Below are positions 10,886 through 24,000 of a stretch of 33,273 nt of DNA, piece by piece. Origin of the DNA: Dinochytrium kinnereticum (taxonomy: Eukaryota > Chytridiomycota > Chytridiomycetes > Chytridiales > Chytridiaceae); assembly GCA_027604005.1 (NCBI GenBank), contig JADGJT010000266.1:1-33273 (forward strand), read 5' to 3'. Numbering within the stretch: position 1 is the stretch's first letter; each line of letters begins with the position of its first letter. Below the pieces are notes generated by a model. That model was not told the origin of the DNA and made no database searches. It saw nothing but the letters and a program-made list of their open reading frames with translations. The translations under genes were made by a program, and so were the position numbers.

Positions 10886-13800
10886 ATGCCATCTGACCCA
10901 GGCCTCAGTCTGCCGTTCCTCTTCATCCTTAACTTGGGCTTCCTCTTGACCGTCCTCTGCTTCGCCTTCACTGCCACACGTAGGATCCTCATTGCCATTC
11001 GAAATCGGTTCCTGGACTTCTTATCGCCCTTCCCCGTTCTTCGAAACATCCTCATCCTCTCGGGGCTGCTTCATCCTTCCCTTCCAAGCTCCTCCACTGC
11101 AGAATCTTACCCGTCGTCGTCCATCGGCGAAGCCCAGCCGTTGATCTCTTCGTCTTCTGTGGACCATGCTGGCATCAGCTCTTACGGCCACCCTGAGGGA
11201 GCTCTTGCATGTGATGATTGCGACACGTTGCTGGGACTTTCACGCGCGGAGCTGGCTGCTGCTGTGCCTCGGTTCGGTGTGCTTTGGACGGTGCTTGTGA
11301 TCTGCTCGATGGTGCAGGCCGTCGCTGCTTTCATGAACCAAGCTTCCACCGGGGAAGCGATTGAACTTTCTGGAGTTATCTCAGCCGCGCCGACGGTTCT
11401 TCAGTGGGTGAGTTGGATTCCGATGGGACACTTGCCCGTCTCGCATTGCCATTCCGTCCAGTGTCTCTCGATCGTATCACCTTAACCGAATGGTCGGATC
11501 CAAACCGCCGTTTTTTCACACATTTCCCTCTGATAACAGGCGGTCGTCGCATCCCTCATCGTCGGCCACTCTGACGCCCACCCAACCGCCTTCCTCATCG
11601 CCACAGTCTCCTCTCTCACCCAAACCCTTCTGACCCTCTCCACAGCTTCCCCTGTAACCGGCTACCTCACCATCCTCTCCATCACCCTCTCATTCATGAC
11701 CTTTTCGGCTGTTCGCGTCAAGCGCGAGGAGGAGGAAGATGATGCTGTGAAAAGACGTGGGGGAAGGATTCCTTCTAGAGAGGATTTGGCTTCAATCTTC
11801 TCGAGGACGTTGTTTACTTGGGTTTCGCCACTTATGAGGGTTGGGAGGAGGAAGACGATTCGGATGGAGGATTTGCCAGAGTTGGGGAAGGGTGATGGGG
11901 CTTTGGAAGCCGTGGCGAGGTTCAAGGACTTTTGGTTGGTTTCGATTTTGTTTGTCTCTTTATATGCTGCTTGGGCTTCATCTGGAGTAATAGGAGTTGG
12001 AATTTGCTCATTCTGGTTGCATGTTTGAGTGACATTTTTCGGTTTCTTACCGCTCAACTCTGTTTTCCCTATTTTATTACAGCGAAAAGACACATATCAA
12101 GAGCCTCGCCCTCCGCCTCATAACCTTTGAGCTACCCTGCATCCTTTCTCAGATCTTTTTCTCACTCGCTGCAAACCTCAGCTCCCTTACCGGGCCTTAC
12201 TTCCTCTACAAAATCACTGAGTTCATTCAAGAGGAGTCGCTCAACTCTTCAGTCTTTATTCCTCTGGGATTTGCGGCTTTGCTCACTTTGTCGACTCTAG
12301 GGAGGGCATTTTGTGATGCTCAAGCTTGGCACACTGGGCGACGTGTGGGGATTCGGTTGAGAGCTATTTTGGTTGACGCTGTTTATGGGAAGGGGTTGAG
12401 GAGTCTGGTTGGAAGACCCGCCCGTCACATTGTGAAGGTTGCAGAGCAAGTTGTTGAGATTGCGCCTGAGGACGATGCTTGTGAAGACCTTAAGAAGTCT
12501 GTACAGGCCAAGGCTGAGACTCCGGAGAGTCCTGCAGACGAGGGCTCTTCCAACGTTGGGAAGATTGTTACCTTGATGACATCTGATGCCGAGAAGGTTC
12601 GCGAATCTTGTACCTCCCTCTTCTTTGTTTTGACTGCTCCGCCTCAAATAATTGGTGCGATTATCGGGTTGATTTACTTGCTGGGATGGCCGGCGTTGGC
12701 TGGGTTGTTTGTTATGGTAATGACTATGCCGATTACGTTTGGATTAGCAAGGTGGGCGAATCGGGTGTTGGGGGATTTGATGGTTGGGAGCGAAAGGAGA
12801 ACCGGTGTCGTTAATGAAGCTTTGCAGGGTATTCGAATTATTAAGGTAAGGATTAATGATGTTTCTGTTTTGTTCTTTTTCTGTATCTTCAAAGAAGGTT
12901 TATAAACCTGACTGTCATGATTATGGAATATCGCTCGCCTTGAAACACTCACAATACTATTTATACTTTGCCAACCCTTCTCCCACCGCAAATAGTTTTT
13001 CGCCTGGGAGCAAAACTTCATTCGAAAAATCAAAGCCTCTCGAACCAAAGAACTCGCCTCCCTTCTGGACCTCTTTTTCCAAACCGCTGTCTCGCAGGTT
13101 GTCTGGGACGGTGCACCCCTACTCGTCTCCTTTGCTACCTTTCTCGTTTACACGCAGATCGCCGGAAGAGAGCTTGATGCCAAGACGGCCTTTGCGTCTA
13201 TCGCCCTATTTAGCAGCCTCCGAGTGCCGCTTTTGTCTCTCCCGAACGTTTTGGTGGAGGTGTTTCAGGTTCGAGTGTCAGTCCTTAGGATTCAGAAGTT
13301 TTTGGATGGGCCAGAGTTGGAAAGACCGAGTGAGGAGGAGACTGGAGAGATGAGCGTTGGGTTTAGAGACGGGTGGTTTACATGGCGTGTTGAGGATGAG
13401 GACGTTGCTGAGAGTCATGACGAAACTACCCCACTCCTTGCCCATCCCACCCGAATCACATCAGCTAGCACCTCGTTTACTCTGCGCAATATAAACATGA
13501 GCCTCCCTGCAGGCGGTTTAACCTGCATCTACGGACCAACAGGCTCTGGTAAATCGTCCCTCCTCCAGGCCTTGCTCGGTGAGATGAGGACGACATCTGG
13601 ATCAAAATCGCTGGGAGGATCCATCGCTTATGTTGCTCAAACTGCATGGATGATGAACGCAACTATCAGAGATAATATTTGCTTTGGAGAGGTTTTCGAG
13701 GAGGGGAGGTATGCGAGGGTTGTTAGGGGATGCGCCTTAGAAAGAGATTTTGGGGAGTTGGAGGCTGGAGATTTGACGGAGATTGGGGAGGGAGGGGTGA

Positions 13801-16800
13801 ATTTGTCGGGTAAGTTTATTTTTGTTCTACCACTTCGGTCTCCCGTAAAAAGTTATCGTATTTTTTTTAAAAAAAAAAGTGTTTTGCTCCTTCTGTTTTT
13901 CTGTGTTGTTACTCATCTAGTGCCAATTTCACATCAAACCAAATACCAAAACAGGTGGCCAAAAACAGCGCATATCCCTCGCCCGAGCTATATATTCCCG
14001 TGCCTCCATCATACTCCTTGACGACCCCCTCTCCGCCGTGGACGCTCCGACCGCCCGCCATCTCTTCCACCGAGCTATTCTCCGTCTGCTTCGAGGGCGC
14101 ACTCGGATTCTCGTGACCCATGCTGTGGCTCTCACCCTTCCTCATAGCGACCACTCTGTTATCATGAAGAATGGGGAGGTGGTGTCTTCTGGCGGTCCTG
14201 ATGACGTTAAGGGAGTTGAGACCGACTTGCTGAATGAGGTTTTGGAGGCTGGAGCCAACGAGAGTGTGGTAGAGGACGACGAGTGGGCTTTAAATGAGAA
14301 GGAGGAGGAAGGTCGGAAGATGGATTTTGCGAATGGACGGACGAGAGAAGACGCAAGGAGGCTTGTTGCGGATGAGGAAACTTTGACTGGAGTTTTGGGC
14401 TGGCCCGTTTACTTTTCGTACCTTGGGGCAGCTGGAGGTGTAATGTTTATGGCGGCGTTCATCTCTGCGCTTGGGTTGGAGAGGGGCGCCCAGGCGATGG
14501 ATAGCTTTTGGGTTAAGATTTGGGTCGACGCTTATGGTGCTTGTGAGGGTGGGTTGTCTTTCTTCAAGACCGCTTCTGTTGCGTCGGTTTGGAATGGGCC
14601 CGTTGTGGGAATGGCGATGGTGGGATGCGAAGGGAGTTCGATAATTGATGGGAAGGGGTTGAAGGTAGCGGGTAAAGTAAACACGATGTTTTATGTTGGA
14701 GTGTATGGGGGTATTGTTTTACTCTGGATGCTTTTTAACCTGTCTGGTGAGTGATTTCGACTTCTGGACACTTTTCTTTTTATATGAACTCAACACCATT
14801 CCTGTTTTTTCTGTTCCTTTTCTTCTTCTCTCACGTTTTTCGATAGCGTTCGCGATAAGGTGCTTTGGGAGCTTCACTGCCTCTACAAAACTTCACGATC
14901 AACTTATTGAGAGAATTTTGGGGGCTCCCGTGCGGTTCTTTGACAAGACTCCTGTGGTATGTTTTGATAGAAGTGGGATTTACTTTAGCTAATTCGTTAA
15001 TTTTTCGCTCACCTTCTCATCATGTTGATTAGGGTCGTATCCTCAATCGCGCCTCTAAAGATATATCTACCATCGACCGTGATGTGATGCCAACCTACTA
15101 CTATTTCTTTACCTTGGTTATGGATGTGAGTGAGTTGTTTATTGCATTTTAGTTATTTTTTTTTTCTTTGACTTTTCCGGCTTACTAAAACTGCAATCTT
15201 CGTTAAAATGAAAAGCTTCTCGCCATCATCGTCGTCGTGACGACCATCACTCCAATCTTTATTGTTGCGTTTCTACCTTTTATGTGGGTCTATTACGGCA
15301 TTGCGAAGGATTTCCTCGCAAGCTCTCGTGAACTCAAACGCCTTGATTCCGTCACCCGCAGCCCAATCTATTCCTTACTGAGTGAGTCACTTGTGTAAGT
15401 ACTGCCGCTTGCGCTTCTTCAGAGATGCAACTGACCCACTGGCTCACTCTTAAGCGGTGCCTCCACCATTCGAGCCTACAAAGCCGAACCTCGATTCCGG
15501 CAAGAGACCCTCCGCCGAGTGGACGACAATCACCGCGCTTATTCCCAACTTTGGGCGGCAAATCGATGGCTTGGGGTTCGAATCGCTATGATTGCTGGGT
15601 TGGTGATCTTTACGGCTGCCACCATCACTGTTCTGAGCCGGGCAACGATTGGAGCGGGGTTGGCGGGGATATCGTTGGTTTGGTCTATGAATTTTGGAGA
15701 GTTTCTGCTTTGGTTGATTAGGGTTCATGCTGGACTGGAGATGAGCTTGAATGCTGTGGAGAGGGTTGAAGAATACATGAGGGTTGAGCAGGAGAAACCA
15801 GCGGTGGTGGAGTGGGCGAGGCCGCCGCCTGAGGTTAGCTTTCTGTTACTGATTGCATTTCGTGTTTATCTTTCACATTCTATTTTTTCAAACTCACCTG
15901 CTTTTTGGGGGGTACGTTTTAGTGGCCTTCCTCTGGATCCATTACTGTCCGTGACCTCGAGTTCCGCTATGCCCCCGACCTTGATCCAGTTCTCAAAAGC
16001 ATTAGCTTTGATATCCCTGGCGGCTCAAAAGTCGGCATCGTTGGCCGCACTGGCGCCGGCAAATCGTCTCTCGGGCTCGCCCTCTTCCGAATTGTGGAGC
16101 CCACAGGGGGTTTCATTCAAATTGATGGCGTCAACACTTCAGAAATTGGCCTGAAGGATCTCAGGTCCAGGCTAACGATCATCCCACAGGATCCTGTTTT
16201 GTTTTCTGGGACAATTCGAAGCAATATGGATCCATTTGGGGAATTTTCTGATGCTGTTATTTGGGGATCTCTGGAGAAGGTGCATATTTTGGAGACTATG
16301 CAGACGGCGGGCAAAGGTCAGATGGGTGTGGCGGCTTTGACTCTGGACTCTGTTGTTTCAGAGGGCGGACAAAACTTTTCGCAAGGGCAGAGACAGCTAC
16401 TTTGCCTGGCCAGGGCGCTCTTAAAGTCATCGAGGGTTTCTGTTCTCGATGAAGGTCAGTTGTGTTGGTCCTTTTTGCCTTTTTGGGCCCTTTCTTTGAA
16501 GTCAAGTGCTTACACGTCTCTCCCGAAACCTTGCAGCCACTGCATCTGTCGACCATGAAACGGACGCCCTGATCCAAGAGACTATCCGTGGCCACGACTT
16601 TGCCAACGTCACGGTCCTGGCCATTGCGCACCGACTTCGGACTGTTACCGACTAGTAAGCACACACTTGCTGATCCCTTCCTGCGAATCTTTGCTGATCA
16701 CTTTCTTTTGTCTTGTCATGCAATGCAGCGATATGATCCTGGTGCTTGACCAGGGACGAGTCGCGCAGTTTGGAACGCCCTGGGAGCTCATCCAGACGAG

Positions 16801-16912
16801 CGGCATCTTCCGCAGCATGTGCGAGGAGTCTGGCGAGTTTGACGAGCTCCAGGAATCGGCGAGGGCAGCGGCGGGTGCTGGCGCACAGAGGTTGATACCA
16901 CCCATTCTTTAA
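10886..16912 (+). CDS. ABCC/MRP-type full-length ABC transporter
   Basis: Predicted 1626-aa protein. Exons: 10886-11407, 11540-11934, 12083-12845, 12996-13809, 13955-14746, 14847-14956, 15033-15125, 15216-15394, 15455-15833, 15923-16454, 16537-16654, 16729-16912. Layout is TMD0-TMD1-NBD1-TMD2-NBD2. An N-terminal hydrophobic TMD0 precedes TMD1. NBD1 has Walker [10 protein letters not shown] (about residue 740), signature LSGGQKQR and Walker [16 protein letters not shown]2 has the family motif FFDKTPVGRILNR. NBD2 has Walker [10 protein letters not shown] (about 1390), signature FSQGQRQ, Walker B VSVLDEATASVD and an AHRL H-loop. The Asp in place of the catalytic Glu in NBD1 is normal for ABCC proteins, which have one degenerate ATP site. 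Such transporters export glutathione conjugates, drugs or metals across the vacuolar or plasma membrane; the substrate here is unknown. The exon 2/3 junction (donor GTTGGT at 11935) is the weakest; a downstream in-phase donor at about 12015 would add roughly 27 residues. Confidence 0.93.
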
Positions 16913-17936
16913 TGGCAGGTGGTGCGCTGTTCAGTCAGTCGACAGGGCAGACGAGGGAGGGCGCGTACAGACCTGGTCGATGCGATGGTTCCTCCGCCAG
17001 TCCGCCAGGGAAGGAGAGAAGGGCCCTCAGGGCAGAGACGGACAGGCTGCTGAGGTGGATTGGGTTGGGGGAGAGTCCATCCCAGGAAGCTGGTTCAGCG
17101 TAATACAAAATGAAATAGTTTAAGTTTGTGCCATACCAGGAGGGTACGCATTGCGTCCAGATCCGGCGGTGCGCGTGTTCCAGACGAATGCGGAAGTGGG
17201 GTAACCCGTTTCAAACCCAGCGGAAATGCCACACGCAGCTTCCATTTCCCCCTGCTGCATGCGGCAATTCCTTTTCTGGACTGCTTGTCTGATGTGCTCG
17301 GGCAGGGCCCGCGGGGGACGGCACCTGCGGCTTCGTGCGAAGCGGGTTGCGGTGGCCAACCAGCGAGCAGACCTCGCCCCTTCCCCCACCAGCAGCAGCA
17401 CCAGCAAGCAGCAGCAGCCGCAGCAGGGGGTGGGGGAAAGGGGCAAACTCCGCCCGACGCCCTGTTCAGAGTCAGCGCTGCGATGTCTGGAAAGATCAAC
17501 GACCAAACAAAGGCAGGAGGAAAAGATTCATCCACTCCATGTTGCACCTCACTGGGGTCCGTCTCGTTGGCTTTTCCCACGCCTCAGGTTGCACGCAGTC
17601 ATTCCAAATGCGTGATGCTGAGACGGGAGGGCGTGGTGTGGGGTAAGAGGAGCCACCAGATGCCGCGAGGATGCTCCCACTAACGGAAGGAAGAGCGTTA
17701 GGGGATCATCACCCCTCTTTTCCCCGAAACCTTGTTGCGAGATAGATCACCTCATCTTGCGTTTAGGGGATGGCGTGCTCAGTGCTGTCGCTCGCCTATA
17801 AAAAGGCCGCATTTCCCTTCGTTCTTTTCTTCGTCGCAGAGCCTCACTTCTTCTTCAAACCTCATACAGCAGCCTTCCATCTGCTCCCACTCCTCAGAAA
17901 ACACATCCTCAGCTCAACATCTTAACCAGCCTCATC
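16913..17936. other. GC-rich spacer and subtilisin promoter region
   Basis: No supportable gene. GC-rich sequence keeps frames open on both strands (17095-17683), but they are Pro/Ala/Cys-rich and contradict each other. It contains a CAG/CAGCAG-rich stretch at about 17390-17430 and, near the right end, the promoter of the subtilisin gene. Confidence 0.6.
17797..17806 (+). promoter_or_regulatory. TATA box of subtilisin gene
   Basis: TATAAAAAGG in a GC-rich setting, 131 bp upstream of the ATG at 17937. A pyrimidine-rich leader (TCTTCGTCGCAG, CTTCTTCTTC) follows about 25-35 bp downstream, where transcription would start. This is a classic strong TATA promoter and the only clear one in the window. 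Confidence 0.7.
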
Positions 17937-19323
17937 ATGCGCTTCTTTGCTATCCTCGCCCTTGCCGTTGGTGCCTGCATCAACGGTGTCGTTGCCATCC
18001 CAGTCTTCCAGAAGCCCGGGTCCAAGATTCCCAACCAGTACATTGTCGTCTTCAAGAACAACGCTGACCCCGCCATCGTCTCTGACCACGAGGCCTGGCT
18101 CTCGGCTTCTGCCCTCGCTGGCTCTGGTGCCCCCGTCTTCAAGCGCGCTGACCTCAGCGCCTTCCCCCAGATCCCCCAGTACACTCAGTTCGGCTGGGTC
18201 CAGAAGTACGATGGCGCTAACAAGTTCCGCGGATACGCCGCCAAGATCTCCCCCGAGATCGCCGCGACCTTGAAGGTTGGTAGTGGATCACCTTTCCCCA
18301 TTTTCTTTTTCGCATGTTTCGCCATCACCCGATGAGCTAACGAGAGATTCTATCCAACAGTCCCTTCCGGAGGTTGAGCTCGTTGAGCAGGACACCGTTG
18401 TCTCCATCGTCGGTGGCGGTGGTGGTAACCCCGTCCCCACCTCTACGGTCGCCCCCACTGCCACTGTGGTCCCCACTGGTACCCCGGCCCCCGTCGCTGC
18501 TCCTTGGGGTCTCCGCCGTATTGCCAAGGCCGACCTTCCCCTTCCCTCGACCTACACCTTCAACGCGGCCGCTGGCGCTGGTGTTGACGCCTATGTTATT
18601 GACACTGGTGTCCTCGTCTCGCACCCTGACTTCCAGGGCCGTGCCAAGGTCGGAATCTCTTACTCCAGCGACAACAACGACGTTGATGGAAACGGTCACG
18701 GAACCCACGTTGCCGGTACCATTGGATCCTTCAGCTACGGTGTCGCCAAGAAGGTCAACTTGATCGCCGTCAAGGTCCTCAGCTCCTCCGGCTCTGGAAC
18801 CAACTCTGATGTCATTGCTGGTGTGAACTGGGTCGCCAGGACTGCTCCTACTACCGGCAGGAAGTCGGTCGCCAACATGTCCCTTGGTGGTGGTGCCTCT
18901 GCCGCCCTTGACAACGCTGTTGCTGCTGCCGTCTCTGCTGGTGTCTCCTTTGTCGTCGCTGCCGGAAACAACGGAAGGGATGCCTGCAGCAACTCTCCCG
19001 CTCGTGCCCCCACTGCCTTCACCGTCGCCGCCTCTGACATCAATGACGCCATCGCTTCCTTCTCTGACCGTGGTACCTGCGTCGACATTGTTGCCCCCGG
19101 TGTCAACGTTCTCTCCACCTGGAACAACGGCGCCACCCGCTCCATCTCTGGTACTTCCATGGCTTCCCCCCACGTTGCTGGTGTCTTCGCCGTCGCCCTT
19201 TCTGCCGGTGTCTCTGGAACCCCCGCTGATGTTGGTGCCTACGTCACCTCCCTCACCGTTCCCAACAAGATCACTGGCCTCACCAGCACCACCAAGAACC
19301 TCCTCCTCCAGGTTCCCCAGTAA
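17937..19323 (+). CDS. Secreted subtilisin-like serine protease (S8, proteinase K-like)
   Basis: Predicted 433-aa preproenzyme, exons 17937-18275 and 18361-19323 (donor GTTGGT, acceptor CCAACAG, phase 0). Residues 1-20 are a signal peptide (MRFFAILALAVGACINGVVA). An inhibitor I9 propeptide follows (PNQYIVVFKNN). A Gly run and a Pro/Thr/Val-rich linker (about 130-160) lead to the catalytic domain. The triad is Asp194 (VIDTGV), His226 (GHGTHVAG) and Ser379 (GTSMASPH), with oxyanion Asn about 316 (AAGNN). All catalytic residues are present, so an active extracellular endopeptidase is likely. Codons strongly prefer C at the third position, unlike the neighbouring genes. With the TATA box this suggests high expression. 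The bias also creates a 278-codon antisense open frame and other shadows, which are not genes. Secreted S8 proteases in fungi serve nutrition and host or substrate degradation. Confidence 0.95.
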
Positions 19324-21042
19324 ATTCTCTTTGTTTGTTTGGCCAGGAGGGAGGCAGTTGCCATTCGTTCGGATGGCTGCTTTTCAACCTGCTTTCTTTC
19401 GTTTTTTTCTTCTTCCGATACAAACAACCTTGAGACGTAGCTGTTTTTAACAATCCTGCTGCACTGTTTTACGTTTTATAAGACTGAGCTGAAAACAAAT
19501 AAAATCCCCAAGACTCTTGTGAACCGATATAATTACTGTCTTTATCCCATTCTCATTATATTTCGAGTCCTGCCCAGTGTGAAAACTCGGGCCTTTCAAT
19601 ATTACTTCAATAAGTTTACGAAATATATTTTAAGGTGGTCTTCAGGAGTTGCGCTGGTGAATACTCCAAGTATCCTTTTCACTATTTAGTAGAATAGAAC
19701 ACATAATTAGTAGTAGAAGGTCAAGTGGGGGGTGGTTAAGGTGGTATTAACATTGTTCTCAGGGACACTTCAAAAGAGATAACAACAGATCATTAAGCCA
19801 ATTGTGTTAGCTCCAATTTGCCTACTACTACTTATCTCATGCTAGACTTCACGTCCAATCAGAGAGAGCGCCCGGTTGGTTGGGGTTCCATCAGACTGTC
19901 CCAAGGTCTGAGTTGGCCTCCGGCCTATACATCCAAGGTAAGGGAGAACATACTGACGACGTACTGGGGCTGACGAGCAGGGGGTTCGCGTGATCGAGGT
20001 CCCACTCTATCGAGGGATTGTCGACCACCCTGTGTAAGCAGATAATCACTCGTGGACAGTACATCAACGGATAGACTAAGGTTTGGTGGAAAGGAGGACA
20101 ACGGATAGGGGGTGGGTCGAAGACCATGGTGAGCAGGACAGCAAACTATGAGTTTATGGGGATAACTTCTCTCCTCGTTTATTTGTTCGCTAATGTTATG
20201 GTAAATAATACATCGGAATACAATAATAAATAAAAGAATAGCATAACTACAAATAAAAGACGAGTGTAGACAATATAACCCTAACCCCATATACACACGA
20301 TGGTACGCCAGATAAGATAAAACCTAAGAATAAAAACTATATACAGAAACCTTAGGAAAGATACTTAAAATGGGAATCGCCTGGATGGGCTCCAGGGTAT
20401 GACCGTGTTCTTAGGAGAAGCCAACATATGACTGATAACTATATTGGGGAATACCAAATCTCTAACTACTTAGATATTCTCTGTAAAATATTGAGACTAT
20501 TGAAATATTTCAAAGTATGCCGGAAAAATACACCGTATTTGAGCTAAAGTTGTTGTTAACCTTAAACCCCAAACAATAGTATCTTAATGATGAAACCTCA
20601 AGGATGTTGTTTACTGCCTAATCTAATGTCCATGTCGATGGAATCAATTCTGCCGGCTGGAAGAGGGCAAAGAGTAATAAAGCAAAATTACTGTTATTGG
20701 TCTTCTATCCAAACCCCTCTCATCTTCCCTCGACGATCTCGTAAAGATCCACATTGACTGCGTGTTCGAAGCATGGCTTCTAATACTCCCTTAATATCTA
20801 CTGCCAATGTGCGATTCATTGGGTTTCACATCATTTGTAGTCGGCAGGGGTCGCAATACTCAGCGTACATCCCTTTCCGCACTGGTGAATCTGTCAATCG
20901 CATCTGACCGAAACTTAACTTGCGATTATCAACTCCTCAGTTGACGGTACGTGAGCGCAAGTAGCCAGTTAGTCACCTCCTGCACCGCTCGTCCATTGCA
21001 TACATTCACCAGCTCTCTGAAGACGCTGAAGTAAATCTGAAC
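19324..21042. other. AT-rich spacer between subtilisin and receptor genes
   Basis: No supportable gene over about 1.7 kb. It contains the subtilisin 3' UTR, then a moderately GC segment (about 19850-20150) embedded in AT-rich DNA, which could be a decayed mobile-element fragment; no terminal repeats or protein domain were found. A short AACCCTAACCCC sequence at about 20277-20288 resembles the telomere-type motif at the right end. Confidence 0.5.
19498..19503 (+). terminator. Poly(A) signal of subtilisin gene
   Basis: AATAAA, about 175 bp after the stop codon, in an AT-rich stretch following a T-rich 3' leader. Position and sequence fit a polyadenylation signal. Confidence 0.5.
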
Positions 21043-24000
21043 ATGGCGCTGCTTCGGAATGCTTCCCTTCTCTGCGTAGCTGCAGCCATCGTGCTTGCGG
21101 GTGAGGCCAGAGATTTAGTTCATTGACAATTCTTGTACTTAAAGTGCTACATGTCACCTCAGGAATCGTTGACGGCCTGGCTGCTGGCGGGACGGCAACG
21201 AGCATCAAGTTGCGAGGGAGGAAATGGAACTACTCACCCATCACCGATGCTGAGTTCTCCAACGGTGACTTGTAAGCTGCCATTATCCTCTTCACTCTCT
21301 CTATTTCCCTTGTTCACCGGTTCGGTCGCGTCAAATAGTATTCACATTAAAGGGGAGTGCTCCGACGATGCATCTTTCCTTCAGCTGAGCTCAAACTATG
21401 CCGTCCAGTTTTGGTATAAGTTCAATCCAGAGGAAATGTGGAACGGCAATAACGTCCCTCATCTGTTCTCAATGGCACAAGAGTACAACTTTTATGTTCA
21501 CTATCAGGCACCCATGCCAGATGGGACTATGGACTGGTATGTAGTTTTTCTGCTTCTTTTCAAGTTTTTATTTTGACTTTTAGCATTCAGGAAGTTTCTA
21601 AATCCCTTTTGAATACCTAGGGCGACGAATTGGCTCTCGCCTTGCGGCTGGCTCAATGTTATCAGGGACCCTACGAATCCATTTATCGTTGGTAATTTTG
21701 TAGTTCAGCCAGTGAATACGTGGATAGTAAGCGCCTCTCTTTTGATTTATATAAATTCTATACTAAAAGCTGTTTCGTTTTTTTATATATTATTCTCTTT
21801 TTCAAACCCTGGCTGACGGTTTTTCTCCTAGCACCTAACAGTTACGAACGACAACGGCAACATTACTATGTACCTGAACGGAATACCAACTACAAACATC
21901 TTTTGCCCGCTGCAATTTGAGTTGGCTCCAGTGTGGACTATTGGTATTCGCGATTGGTCTACGGTAAGTTATGTCCATGCCAGCTACATGTCACATAGTT
22001 TGTATTTATGGTCGAATATTTATAGCGTTGTTCGTCTCTCACCTAAATTGTACTCATAGGACGTTGCGAAAATGAATCAACTCACTCCCTACTACCCCTA
22101 CACCGGTGAAATTTCCGAGTTCCGTTTCTGGAGAAAACCTCTTACCCGAAGTGAAATCCTCAGTCAAATGCACCGGACCCTTCGCCAATCAGAACTTCAG
22201 GACCCATCTTTAATGCTCTACTTTGACTTCAACAATATTACAAATGGACACATTCTCAACGACCTTTCTTCTACTAAGCGTGTGAAAGGAATGATGGGCG
22301 GTGCTTTGGGGCTGGACATTAACGTTCCCGAACTTGTGCCTTCCACTGCTCCTGTCATCAACCTTTCTACAAATGTTGTCACAGTTACAATGAAGGAATC
22401 GGGGGAGTACCCCAATGCCGTTCAGATCCCTCTTTACGCTATTGATGATCTCGAATCCACTTCTCCTCTTCTTACGGCTTCTTCCCCTGTCATCTACTCG
22501 ATCACTTCTCTCCCAGACCCAAACATTATTGTTTTGTCCCGATCAAGAAATCGAACTGGTGTGCTAAGCGGATCGGGGGTCATTCGTTTAGGATCCAATT
22601 CAGCTTTATTTGCCATTCATCGAGCTGATATGTCTGTTGCGGCTTGGCCTACTCAGGACTTTACGGTTACGGTTACGTTTGGGGGCACGACTTTGAATGT
22701 TCTGGTCAGAATCAACATTGTTAAAAATGCTGCTCCGAGCGTTGGTGATAACGGTGGAGCGATTGTGCCCCTAGATCAGCCAGCCACCATTCTTTATAAA
22801 CCAATCACCATTCCGAACTTTTCTTGGCGAAATGCTAGCTATAACACTCCGCTTACCCTTGAGTCAGTTAATGAGCCAATTGATGAAGACGAGAATTGAC
22901 ATCCTTTGTTTGTATTTAAAAAAAAGGTATTGGACCGTCGGCGCCGAGAATGACCGATTTATTGACGTCCCGGATATTTCCCATGTAACGAGAGGCAGAT
23001 TCAACTCTGAAATGAACAAGAATCTTGTAATGGATTATGGGTATGCTTCACGTTTATTAATATACAACAATTTTATCAGACTGCACCTTAAACCTTTTCC
23101 TTTAGATGGGACTATGACGGCTCCGGACGTACCATTATGCCGGTTCGACGAAAGTTTGGATTATGGAATCATGTTGCTGTGGTTTCTACAGGGAAGGGCG
23201 GCACGCAGACTATGTATTTTAACGGTGTGGCGGTCGCCCAGTCTCCTGGGAATGTTGCGATGCGCATGGGTGAACTAGGCCTGCCACCATCGAATCTGAC
23301 CGGGTTTATTGAGTCTGGTACGCATCTTTCTTCTTTTCTCTTTTTGCATGCAGCATTTTTGTTTTTGTTCTATGATCTATGGGTCTTTATTCCGGTAGAA
23401 TCGTTTTTTTACAATTCAATACAAAGCTATGACCGGAAACGTCGTAATGGACGAATTCAGAATATGGAGCATCGCAAGAACCCCTGAGCAGCTCCGATCC
23501 GGAATGTTTGAAAGACTGACGGGTCGAGAGCCCGGACTTCATCTCTACCACAACTTTGATAACTACACAGTTCAGCGAGATGGCTCCTACATCTTCCGTG
23601 ATCAAAGCGCAAACGGGTATGACTTGATCTGCCGTGGTTATATCTCTCCTTCTGCCTGCCCTTTATCAAGGTCAAACGTTCCGATTGGAGGCATTGTAAC
23701 AGATATTAACTTCAATGATGGCTCAAACGTTACTTACTGGGATCCTTTGGGGAATGACGTTGACGACGATACGGCTTACTTGCGTTTTGTGATAGACGTC
23801 CTTCCCGCAGATGCTAAGATGTTTGCGGAGAGGAACCAGACTCTTCGCTCGTTAGATGGCGATCTTCGATTCGGCGGTGTTTCTAACCCTTCATACGTGT
23901 CACCGATATCCGTAGGCTCCTACTTTCGAAAGATGCAGTTCATCCCATCCGTCATGATAGTTCCTTCTTCAAATGGAGGAGGAAATCCGTATGACAGCTT

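Noticed and set aside
15564..15590. GGTTCGAATCG resembling a tRNA T-loop
   Set aside because: It lies inside an ABCC exon and no cloverleaf can be drawn around it.
17095..17683. Overlapping open frames on both strands upstream of the subtilisin gene
   Set aside because: GC-rich DNA with few stops; the frames contradict each other, are Pro/Ala/Cys-rich and have no domain. The region fits a promoter.
18337..19173. 278-codon antisense open frame over the subtilisin gene
   Set aside because: It is a by-product of strong C-ending codon bias. The translation is Gly/Val/Ser/Asp-rich with no domain, while the sense strand has a complete catalytic triad.
19850..20300. Possible solo LTR or decayed retroelement
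   Set aside because: The composition differs from its surroundings, but I found no paired terminal repeats, target-site duplication or protein remnant.
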